The notes below the pieces were generated by a model. That model had not been told where the DNA came from. It made no database searches and saw only the letters and a list, made by a program, of their open reading frames with translations. Of a stretch of DNA of 5,744 nt, positions 1 through 5,743 are shown one piece after another (the stretch's first letter is position 1; every line of letters starts with the position of its first letter). This DNA comes from an uncultured Flavobacteriales bacterium. GTDB taxonomy: Bacteria > Bacteroidota > Bacteroidia > Flavobacteriales_D > Crocinitomicaceae. The stretch lies in NCBI GenBank assembly GCA_903879765.1, contig CAIRMS010000379.1:1-5744 (forward strand), written 5' to 3'. The position numbers were made by a program, and so were the translations under genes.

Positions 1-2
1 CA

Positions 3-215
3 GATGCTGTTTTATCCAGTTTGCCTTCTTATTATTCGCGGCAAATTGTTTTAGAAACAAAAAACGGATTGGTCTACAAAGAATTAACGTGGCAAATCGG
101 AAGAATCTTTTCACTGAGGAGTACCATGCATAAATGGTGTTATTGGATTTTCCGTTGGAATGCACCAATAAAGACATCATCCACAAAATACTTTCATTTA
201 ATCTCTGTGAACTAG
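3..215 (+). other. Open frame running in from the left edge; possible 3' end of an upstream gene or a gene remnant
   Basis: This frame is open from the first bases to a TAG at 213-215 and encodes about 70 residues with no recognisable domain. The first third (to about 110) has plausible coding character, with residues such as LPSYYSRQIVLETKNG. The last half (KWCYWIFRW and onward) looks less protein-like. A second frame from ATG 134 to TAG 221-223 reads MVLLDFPLECTNKDIIHKIL, so a frameshifted remnant is conceivable. The only in-window start for the first frame is a TTG at 21, with no support. On the opposite strand a frame is also open from 219 down to 1, but it has no recognisable content either. 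I do not recognise any of these products. The call is weak and depends on sequence to the left of the window. Confidence 0.2.
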
Positions 216-257
216 GCAACTAGATTTAGATCTGTTCGTTTCCTTTTTAGAAATTAT

Positions 258-265
258 TAAGTTTG
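258..265 (+). promoter_or_regulatory. Candidate Bacteroidota -7 promoter element (TAAGTTTG)
   Basis: TAAGTTTG matches the Bacteroidota sigma-ABfr-type -7 consensus TAnnTTTG exactly. A 3-of-4 match to the -33 TTTG box (TTCG, 235-238) lies 19 nt upstream, which is the usual spacing. Transcription would begin around 269-272, leaving a leader of roughly 16-19 nt before the ATG at 288, but only a few bases before the alternative ATG at 276. It probably drives both downstream secreted-protein genes, because no comparable element is seen in the 37-nt gap between them. Confidence 0.45.
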
Positions 266-287
266 TACATAGTTAATGAATCAACAC

Positions 288-1421
288 ATGAAAAAAAATC
301 TACTTAAATCACTTTTTTTGGGATTAAGCTTACTGTTCTTATCTCAATTCTCCTTTGCACAATTAAACATCACTCCAGCAAGTGGACCTAACATGTGTGA
401 TGGAACAGCAGCGTTGAGCAACCCATCATCCATTATACAATCATCCATCACTTGGTATGGAAATGGCGCCATCATAGCTACTAATACCTATCAAGTTGGG
501 AATTTGTGTCCAGGGAATTACGGTGTTTCATTCGTTCAAAGCAATCCGGTTGGAGGTCTTGATTCTTTGAATGCTTCGTTTTTCATTTCTGGCGGAGTGA
601 ATCCTTGTGCGAATTTTAATGTGACCCTAACAACGACACCTTGTTCTACTGTTAGTTCAAATGATGGATCTATCTTGACCAACGTTACTGGAGGAACAGC
701 ACCCTATTTTTACCAATGGAGCACCGGGAATTTGGATCAAGATCTGTATAATTTGTGGCCAGGATACAGTTATTGTGTAATGGTAACGGATGCGAATAAT
801 TGCCAAATGATGGTATGTGATTCCATGACCGTTTCTGGATCAAATACAGGTGATACGCTTGTCGTGAATAACACGAATTGTGGTCCAGCAGCTGTAGGAA
901 ACTTCATTCAGCAATACGAGGATTGTAATTTTGATTTCAATGCGTGTACTGGTGCTTCAATGACCGCATCAACAATGATTGGTAATGATACCTTACAAAC
1001 AGTTTGGACATTCGTTGATTCTAATAATGTAGCAATCGGAACGTATACGATTTACTACTATATCCCGAATGGAATGGCGAACGGATGTGTGAATCTTCAG
1101 TTTGTCCTCTTTTGTCCGATCAAATCGAGTAATATTAAAACAATCGTTGTGAACGATGCGGCTCAATTAAGTGGAGTAAACGAAATCGTTAAAAATCCAT
1201 TTAGTGTCATCAATCCGATGGGGAATGAGTTAAGCGTTCAATTTGATGAGGTGACTTCGGGAACAATACGTTTGTACAACATGAATGGACAACTAGTGAA
1301 AACACAATCTTTATCCTCTGTTCAACAAGCAACAATCGCTACAACGAATTTACCGGCTGGAACATACTTCTTCCAATTAGAAGTTGGTTCGACTGTTTAC
1401 ACACAGAAAGTGATTAAATAA
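288..1421 (+). CDS. Secreted cysteine-rich protein with SprB-like repeat and T9SS type A sorting domain (paralog 1)
   Basis: Predicted T9SS cargo of 377 residues; the function of the body is unknown. Residues 1-24 form a Sec signal peptide ending FSFA before Gln. The body (about 25-288) holds 12 cysteines and one SprB-like/PKD-like segment near residues 120-165 (GGTAPYFYQWSTG, then SYCVMVTDANNC). Residues 289-377 contain the sorting domain: a VNEI..NPF..INPMGNEL opening, a GTIRLYNMNGQLV strand pair, an LPAGTYFFQLE strand, and the terminal VYTQKVIK. Such domains direct proteins across the outer membrane through the PorV/PorU machinery to the surface or medium. I chose ATG 288 over the in-frame ATG 276. 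The tandem paralog conserves the leader (TTAAT.A.TCAACAC) but has ATA where 276 would be, and the candidate promoter would leave almost no leader for 276. The gene lies 37 nt upstream of its paralog and is probably co-transcribed with it. Family assignment is firm; biological role is not known. Confidence 0.9.
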   Translation: MKKNLLKSLFLGLSLLFLSQFSFAQLNITPASGPNMCDGTAALSNPSSIIQSSITWYGNGAIIATNTYQVGNLCPGNYGVSFVQSNPVGGLDSLNASFFISGGVNPCANFNVTLTTTPCSTVSSNDGSILTNVTGGTAPYFYQWSTGNLDQDLYNLWPGYSYCVMVTDANNCQMMVCDSMTVSGSNTGDTLVVNNTNCGPAAVGNFIQQYEDCNFDFNACTGASMTASTMIGNDTLQTVWTFVDSNNVAIGTYTIYYYIPNGMANGCVNLQFVLFCPIKSSNIKTIVVNDAAQLSGVNEIVKNPFSVINPMGNELSVQFDEVTSGTIRLYNMNGQLVKTQSLSSVQQATIATTNLPAGTYFFQLEVGSTVYTQKVIK

Positions 1422-1422
1422 G
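1152..1422 (+). repeat. Copy A of a 271-bp near-identical direct repeat (sorting-domain-coding 3' end)
   Basis: Matches 2314-2584 without gaps, with 8 mismatches in 271 nt (97%). It includes a perfect 101-nt run at 1293-1393 and a perfect 52-nt run at 1152-1203. It covers codons 289-377, the stop and one following base. Identity falls to about 59% in the 27 nt just upstream. The repeat encodes the T9SS sorting domain and its short linker. Confidence 0.9.
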
Positions 1423-1458
1423 ATTAACTCCGCTAGATATTAATTAATAACTCAACAC

Positions 1459-2583
1459 ATGAAAAAACACATAATGAAATCATTGTTTTTATACTTTTTG
1501 TTTTTAGCTCAATTTTCATTTGGACAATTAAACATTGTACCAGCGAGTGCACCAAATGTGTGTGATGGAACAGCAGCTTTTAACAATCCTTCTGCAATCA
1601 TACAGACATCCATTACTTGGTATGGAAATGGCGCGATTATCGCAACAAATACGTATCAAATCGGAAACCTATGTCAAGGGAATTACACTGTTTCATACGT
1701 TCAAGGTAATCCTGCGGGAGGTCTTGATTCTTTGAGTGCATTCTTCATCATTGGAAATGGTGCAAATCCTTGTTCAACGCTCAATGCCACTTTAACGGCA
1801 GTACCTTCTGCCACTCAAACTTCAAATAATGGTGAGCTTTATTCTTCAGTAACGGGTGGGAATCCACCATATATGTATATGTGGAGTACTGGTGAAACTA
1901 CTCAAAACGTTGCGAATTTAATGCCGGGGAATACGTATTGTCTTATCGTTTATGATATGGCAGGATGTTCATTTCAGGTGTGTGAATTTGTAGACGCTGT
2001 TAATTCAACAATGGGTGATACCTTGGTGCTAAATAATGCCAATTGTGGTCCTGCATCGTCAGGTTTATTTACGCAAGAATTAGAGGATTGTAATTTTGAT
2101 TTCAATGCGTGTAACAATGCATTTATGTCAACAGCAATGATGATTAACATTGATACCTTACAAACCCAATGGAATTTTATTGACACCAATGGAGTAGCAA
2201 CATATTACACAGTTAATTTTAACGTTCCGAATGCCTTAATGTATACTTGTTTGAACCTTCAATTCACTTTATTCTGTTCGGTGAAATCCTTAGATGTGAA
2301 AACCATTGTGGTTAACGATGCGGCTCAATTAAGTGGAGTAAACGAAATCGTTAAAAATCCATTTAATGTGATTAATCCGATGGGGAATGAGTTAAACGTT
2401 CAATTTGATGAGGTGACTTCGGGAACGATACGTTTGTACAACATGAATGCACAGCTAGTGAAAACACAATCTTTATCCTCTGTTCAACAAGCAACAATCG
2501 CTACAACGAATTTACCGGCTGGAACATACTTCTTCCAATTAGAAGTTGGTTCGACGGTTTACACACAGAAAGTGATTAAATAA
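1459..2583 (+). CDS. Secreted cysteine-rich protein with SprB-like repeat and T9SS type A sorting domain (paralog 2)
   Basis: Tandem duplicate of the preceding gene, 374 residues. It has a signal peptide at 1-22 (ending FSFG before Gln), a cysteine-rich body, and the T9SS C-terminal sorting domain at about 286-374. The SprB-like segment is clearer here (about 118-165; GGNPPYMYMWSTGETTQ, then a TYCLIVYD strand). Eleven of the 12 cysteines of paralog 1 are kept at equivalent positions; the one after LTTTP is lost (LTAVPSA here). By eye the bodies are a little over half identical, whereas the last 89 residues differ at only three positions. The ATG at 1459 is the first in-frame start after a TAA at 1441-1443, so this start is well fixed and informs the start of paralog 1. 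There is no Shine-Dalgarno sequence, as is usual in Bacteroidota. An intrinsic terminator follows 19 nt after the stop. The likely role is a cell-surface or released structural or adhesive protein, but that is inference. Confidence 0.9.
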   Translation: MKKHIMKSLFLYFLFLAQFSFGQLNIVPASAPNVCDGTAAFNNPSAIIQTSITWYGNGAIIATNTYQIGNLCQGNYTVSYVQGNPAGGLDSLSAFFIIGNGANPCSTLNATLTAVPSATQTSNNGELYSSVTGGNPPYMYMWSTGETTQNVANLMPGNTYCLIVYDMAGCSFQVCEFVDAVNSTMGDTLVLNNANCGPASSGLFTQELEDCNFDFNACNNAFMSTAMMINIDTLQTQWNFIDTNGVATYYTVNFNVPNALMYTCLNLQFTLFCSVKSLDVKTIVVNDAAQLSGVNEIVKNPFNVINPMGNELNVQFDEVTSGTIRLYNMNAQLVKTQSLSSVQQATIATTNLPAGTYFFQLEVGSTVYTQKVIK

Positions 2584-2584
2584 G
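2314..2584 (+). repeat. Copy B of the 271-bp near-identical direct repeat
   Basis: Second copy, offset by exactly 1162 nt from copy A. Of the eight differences from copy A, five are silent. Three change residues (Ser to Asn twice, Gly to Ala once). Similarity ends one base after the stop codon. Confidence 0.9.
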
Positions 2585-2602
2585 TTTTATACCAATTGAT
2601 TT

Positions 2603-2637
2603 AAATGCCTTGACGATTTTGTTAGGGCATTTTTTTT
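2603..2637 (+). terminator. Intrinsic terminator after the secreted-protein pair
   Basis: AAATGCC (2603-2609) pairs with GGCATTT (2626-2632). The stem continues inward through 2610-2614 with 2621-2625, including two G-U pairs, to give a 12-bp stem and a 6-nt loop (2615-2620). A run of eight T (2630-2637) follows directly. It separates the paralog pair from the downstream cassette. Confidence 0.8.
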
Positions 2638-2674
2638 AATTTAAAGTAATGTCACAATCTTCAAAGAATTAAAC

Positions 2675-2682
2675 TAATTTTG
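2675..2682 (+). promoter_or_regulatory. Candidate -7 promoter element (TAATTTTG) for the small His/Cys protein
   Basis: TAATTTTG matches TAnnTTTG exactly and lies just past the terminator of the previous unit. No clear -33 TTTG is seen about 19-23 nt upstream. Its end is only four bases from the GTG start at 2687, so the transcript would have essentially no leader. Either translation is leaderless or this element is a chance match. Confidence 0.4.
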
Positions 2683-2686
2683 CTCT

Positions 2687-2989
2687 GTGAAGAATAAGAT
2701 TATTTCTGGTTTATTACTGTTCACTTTTTTCGTGCTGCTTACGCCACGAGATTGGTGGCATGATTGCCATCACAAACAATTTTCCACGACCACGTTAAAT
2801 GAAAATCATTTCGATGACGGTTCTTGTGACATCTGTGACATCGACCTTGGATTTTTCACTGTTCAATCGATTCTCTTTTACCGTTCAGATAAACCTGCAC
2901 TTCCTTCAGAAGTTTCAGCAGAGCTTTTAGATAAAGCGTGTGCTCCTTTCACATCTTTTACCCTCCGAGGACCACCTCAAAATGCTTAA
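2687..2989 (+). CDS. Small exported His/Cys-containing protein, function unknown (metal-linked context)
   Basis: A 100-residue protein starting at GTG. The frame is closed by a TAA at 2675-2677, and no other start would preserve the N-terminal hydrophobic segment. Lys-Asn-Lys followed by residues 5-19 (IISGLLLFTFFVLLT) forms a signal peptide or membrane anchor. Next comes a potential metal-binding region: HDCHH (25-29), H41, and CDIC (47-50, after DDGS). A further Cys is at 85, and the protein ends LRGPPQNA. The His/Cys layout recalls small proteins with a CPIC-like motif (DUF2946-type) found near metal-related TonB receptors in Bacteroidota. That comparison is from memory and I could not verify it. 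It sits 204 bp upstream of the receptor gene on the same strand. I infer metal binding or sensing at the cell envelope. That the gene is real is fairly likely; the function is speculative. Confidence 0.7.
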   Translation: MKNKIISGLLLFTFFVLLTPRDWWHDCHHKQFSTTTLNENHFDDGSCDICDIDLGFFTVQSILFYRSDKPALPSEVSAELLDKACAPFTSFTLRGPPQNA

Positions 2990-3002
2990 TATTTGATGGA
3001 TG

Positions 3003-3027
3003 CACCGTTGGCAAAAGTCAATAGGTG
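3003..3027 (+). other. Hairpin in the spacer before the receptor gene
   Basis: CACC (3003-3006) pairs with GGTG (3024-3027), and TTGGC (3008-3012) pairs with GTCAA (3017-3021) with one G-U, around an AAAA loop. A small asymmetric bulge separates the two helices. No T-run follows directly, so it is not a standard intrinsic terminator. It begins 13 nt after the upstream stop and could be an mRNA 3' structure or a chance fold. Confidence 0.35.
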
Positions 3028-3073
3028 GAGATTCATTTCCCTGTACTTTGCGTTCCCTTTTTGTGGTTCGTAT

Positions 3074-3090
3074 TAGTTTCGATAAACGAA
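3074..3090 (+). promoter_or_regulatory. Candidate -7-like element overlapping a short palindrome upstream of the receptor gene
   Basis: TAGTTTCG (3074-3081) is a one-mismatch version of TAnnTTTG. A TTTG at 3047-3050 lies 23 nt upstream, slightly longer than the usual spacing. The element overlaps two nested inverted repeats, GTTT-CGAT-AAAC (3076-3087) and TTCG-ATAAA-CGAA (3078-3090). A repressor site over a promoter would look like this, but no known Fur or Zur box can be recognised. The rest of the 2990-3193 spacer shows nothing further that I can support. Confidence 0.25.
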
Positions 3091-3193
3091 TCACATCCGT
3101 CTGTTTTCACCTCTAATGTATTTTCTTGTTTCGTATAGACTCAAGAAACCATTTGTAGGAGTATTTATTCAGTGTCTTAGAAGAAACGTACAC

Positions 3194-5470
3194 ATGAAAT
3201 TTATTGCATTACTCGCTGCGTTTGTTGCCTTGTCAACTTTCGCACAAAAAGAAATATCAGGTTTCGTTAAAAATAGCGTAACGAACCTTCCGATTGCCAA
3301 TGCGCGCATTCAAATAGAAGAAACAGGGGAGACCTCCATTTCAGATGAAACAGGAGCCTTTATGTTTCTTGGGAATTATCCGAAAATCATTCATTTGCAT
3401 GTTTCGGCGATAGAATTTGAGTCAAAAGTTCTGTTTCTAACGGAATCTGCACAAGCCCTTGGCCGAGATTATCTTATAGGAGGTAAAATCGAAATATTTT
3501 TAGCGGAAAGGCATTTGGACCTCGAAGAAATAACCGTGTCAACTGGAATCAATGTTCAAAAAAATAAGAGTCCTTTTCTGATTGAAACCCGAAAGTTGTC
3601 CGATTTAAATGGAATTGCCACCCTCAATATGGGAGAAGCGCTAGCAAAGATTCCTGGAGTCTACCAATCCAGTTTGGGAAATGGCATTTCAAAACCGGTC
3701 ATTCGAGGTTTACAGGGAATTCGTGTAGTCAGTTTATTGAATGGCATGCGCATGGAAGGACAACAATGGGGTGGAGATCATGGAATGGGAATTTCTGAAG
3801 TCGGAATTGGCTCTGTGGAAGTAATTAAAGGCCCTGCGTCTTTACTGTATGGTGCGGATGCCTTGGGTGGAGTTTTGTATTATTCAGACGAATCGTATGC
3901 AGCGGTGAATTCTCAATCTGTCAAGGTTCAGTCGATGTATCACAGCAATACGAATGGAGGAACGATTCGAATGCTGTACAAGCAATCCAATCAGAAATTT
4001 CGATTTTTAATGGGAGGTAGTTATGCCAATCATGCAGATTTTCAGTTGCCCAACCAGAAATTCGCTCAGAATTCCCGTTTCAATGAATCGGTTTTGAAAG
4101 CTGCTCTTTCGTGGAATGGTAAAAACAAGGTTCATCACCTGCGTTATTCGTTTAATCATGTCATGAGTGGTTTGCCTGGACACACCCATGACTCCATTCT
4201 CAATCCACTTGCATTCCAGTCCGACATCCAACGGCGAAAACAAACGATTCCATCTCAATTTTTTGACAATCATTACCTGTCCTTCGAAAACAAATGGTTT
4301 TTGAAAACAAATGAAGTGTCGCTATTGCTTGGACAAACCTTGAATCAATTGACAGAATACGATGAAAAAGTCACGATTCCAGGAATTCAAATGCGTTTGT
4401 GGAATTCGTTGTATACGGCAAAATGGACGCATACATTTAATTCAAAGCAAAAAGTAGTCAATGGAATGCAAGGAATGTTTCAAAACAACGTGAATGGACT
4501 GGATGCCACCGAGCGTTTATTGCCAAATTCCCTTTCGTTCGACAATGGAATTTTCTCCATGTGGATGTATTCCATGGATCGATGGAATTTTCAAGCAGGC
4601 TTGAGGTATGATCTGAGATTCATTAAGACTTTGGAGGAATTTAAAGGAAAACCAGCGATTTCAAAATCGTACGGTAGTCCCAATGCATCCATTGGTGCCA
4701 TTTATTCGACGGACAAGTTTACCTTTAGAACGAATGTTTCAACGGGATATCGTGCGCCACATCCTTCTGAATTGTTAGCAAATGGCTTTCACCACGGAGC
4801 TTTACGCTTTGAAATTGGAGATGAACAATTGCGTCCTGAACGTGCAAGTCAGTTGGACATAAGTTTTGAAGTGAAAAGAGATCACCTTGTGTTGATTGTA
4901 AATCCATTTTTGAATAATATTCAACAGTTTGTTTACTTGCAACCAATCGATTCAATGGTATCTAATTTGCCTGTGTTTGCCTACAAACAGCTCGATCGAG
5001 TACTTTTTTACGGAAGCGATTTAGGACTGCATTACCATCCTCATTTTGCTCATCATTTACACATCGAAACAACGTATTCCTACTTTAATGTGTTGACGGC
5101 AACGGATAGTAGTGTTTCGATGATTCCGCCAGGACGCTTCATGATGAGTCTTCGCTACCAATTGGACTTTGGTAAAAAATTACAAATGAAAGATGTGCTG
5201 GTTCAATATACGTATATGAACAAACAAAATAGGATTGCTTTTAATGAGACAGCGAGTCCTGCCTATCAATTACTCGATGCGTCAGTGCAATTAAAATGGA
5301 ATGGAAAAACACCAGTTGATGTCCAATTTGGCTGTAGGAATATCCTTAATACTAGCTACATTGACCACCTTTCCCGATTGAAAAACATTTCCATGGCAAG
5401 TCCAGGCAGAAATATCTATATCAGTATCACTTTTAATATAAATAATAATCTAAAAAAACAAAAAGCATGA
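3194..5470 (+). CDS. TonB-dependent outer-membrane receptor, ZnuD-like, probable metal or metal-complex uptake
   Basis: Outer-membrane TBDR of 758 residues that imports a ligand using TonB-ExbBD energy. A signal peptide (1-17, ending STFA before Gln) is followed by a carboxypeptidase-regulatory-like domain (about 20-115; ISGFVKNSVTNLPIANARI). A TonB-box-like LEEITVSTG comes next, then the plug (about 125-232; GEALAKIPGV, PVIRGLQGIRV, VEVIKGPASLLYGADALGG). The 22-strand-type barrel runs to the C terminus. The barrel segment RAPHPSELLANGFHHG...FEIGDEQLRPE (about 521-550) and the His clusters (H330/H332 in GHTHD, H533/H534, and seven residues from H613 to H623) resemble ZnuD-type zinc receptors. 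Plug residue H196 lies in GGDHGMG. ATG 3194 is preferred over the in-frame ATG 3116, because the 26-residue extension it adds is charged and precedes a complete signal peptide. The last strand (ISITFNI) is followed by an unusual polar tail, NNNLKKQKA. The stop overlaps the next start as ATGA. TBDR assignment is firm; the substrate is inferred. Confidence 0.93.
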   Translation: MKFIALLAAFVALSTFAQKEISGFVKNSVTNLPIANARIQIEETGETSISDETGAFMFLGNYPKIIHLHVSAIEFESKVLFLTESAQALGRDYLIGGKIEIFLAERHLDLEEITVSTGINVQKNKSPFLIETRKLSDLNGIATLNMGEALAKIPGVYQSSLGNGISKPVIRGLQGIRVVSLLNGMRMEGQQWGGDHGMGISEVGIGSVEVIKGPASLLYGADALGGVLYYSDESYAAVNSQSVKVQSMYHSNTNGGTIRMLYKQSNQKFRFLMGGSYANHADFQLPNQKFAQNSRFNESVLKAALSWNGKNKVHHLRYSFNHVMSGLPGHTHDSILNPLAFQSDIQRRKQTIPSQFFDNHYLSFENKWFLKTNEVSLLLGQTLNQLTEYDEKVTIPGIQMRLWNSLYTAKWTHTFNSKQKVVNGMQGMFQNNVNGLDATERLLPNSLSFDNGIFSMWMYSMDRWNFQAGLRYDLRFIKTLEEFKGKPAISKSYGSPNASIGAIYSTDKFTFRTNVSTGYRAPHPSELLANGFHHGALRFEIGDEQLRPERASQLDISFEVKRDHLVLIVNPFLNNIQQFVYLQPIDSMVSNLPVFAYKQLDRVLFYGSDLGLHYHPHFAHHLHIETTYSYFNVLTATDSSVSMIPPGRFMMSLRYQLDFGKKLQMKDVLVQYTYMNKQNRIAFNETASPAYQLLDASVQLKWNGKTPVDVQFGCRNILNTSYIDHLSRLKNISMASPGRNIYISITFNINNNLKKQKA

Positions 5471-5682
5471 AAAAAGTAGTTTTATTCAGTGCAATTGCAC
5501 TCGGTTTTCTTGTAACATCAAGTTCTTGTGGTAAAAATAAATGCCATGAATGTCATTACGACAAAGCAGGAGCTGAAATTGAAATGGGTGAATATTGTGG
5601 CGATGATTTGAAACAATTGGAAGCACTAGGAACCTATACAGATTCAACAGGTACGTACACTGTTCATTGTCACGAACATTAA
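5467..5682 (+). CDS. Small His/Cys-rich lipoprotein coupled to the TonB receptor
   Basis: A 71-residue protein. Residues 1-20 are a lipoprotein signal (MKKVVLFSAIALGFLV then TSSS), with Cys21 as the likely lipidated residue. The lipobox is loose (Ser at -3), which is tolerated in Bacteroidota lipoproteins. The 51-residue mature part is rich in metal ligands: CHECH at 26-30, C44 in EYCGDDL, and a terminal HCHEH at 67-71. That gives four cysteines besides the lipidated one and five histidines. Acidic residues (E37, E39, E42, D46, D47) lie between. The start overlaps the receptor stop by four bases, so translation is probably coupled and expression linked. An intrinsic terminator follows 13 nt after the stop. 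I infer a metal-binding partner of the receptor, anchored in a membrane facing the periplasm or surface. I do not recognise a named family with confidence. Confidence 0.85.
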   Translation: MKKVVLFSAIALGFLVTSSSCGKNKCHECHYDKAGAEIEMGEYCGDDLKQLEALGTYTDSTGTYTVHCHEH

Positions 5683-5695
5683 TCAAATCGGTTAA

Positions 5696-5743
5696 ACTTT
5701 TTAAAAAGTGGCATGAAGGAATTTGTGCCACTTTTTCTTTTTT
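5696..5743 (+). terminator. Strong intrinsic terminator closing the receptor cassette
   Basis: AAAAAGTGGCA (5703-5713) pairs perfectly with TGCCACTTTTT (5726-5736). Four more pairs, two of them G-U, extend the stem to a GGAA loop at 5718-5721. A T-rich run continues to 5743. On the other strand the A/T arms also allow termination, so it may serve a convergent gene beyond the right edge. The left arm also forms a 14-nt palindrome (ACTTTTTAAAAAGT, 5696-5709) that could give a competing fold. Confidence 0.85.

Noticed and set aside
1535..1735. Short + strand frame inside paralog 2
   Set aside because: It lies entirely within the well-supported secreted-protein gene, in another frame, and has no protein-like features.
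1974..2189. Minus-strand frame inside paralog 2
   Set aside because: Antisense shadow of the conserved cysteine-rich coding region; no recognisable product or start context.
1152..2584. The 271-bp direct repeats as ends of a mobile element
   Set aside because: They encode the sorting domains of two intact paralogs. There is no transposase, terminal inverted repeat or target duplication between them, so tandem gene duplication explains them.
3067..3138. Imperfect repeats of TTCGTAT(T)AG upstream of the receptor as regulator sites
   Set aside because: Only two short copies with an indel; too little to distinguish from chance in AT-rich sequence.
3116..3193. N-terminal extension of the receptor from ATG 3116
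   Set aside because: The added residues are charged and unlike an export signal, and a full signal peptide starts at 3194.
2990..3193. Cobalamin or other known riboswitch upstream of the receptor
   Set aside because: The spacer is short and I could find none of the conserved box sequences; only a simple hairpin is visible.
4007..4273. Minus-strand frame inside the receptor gene (also one at 4725-4955)
   Set aside because: Both are antisense to firmly supported barrel-coding sequence and show no domain or start signal.
5542..5556. CxxCH (CHECH) as a c-type cytochrome haem site
   Set aside because: The mature protein has only about 51 residues and no recognisable cytochrome fold. It carries additional Cys and His residues at its other end, which makes a metal-binding lipoprotein more likely. 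Not fully excluded.
5486..5731. Minus-strand frame over the small lipoprotein and terminator
   Set aside because: It runs through the terminator hairpin and is antisense to a clear lipoprotein gene.
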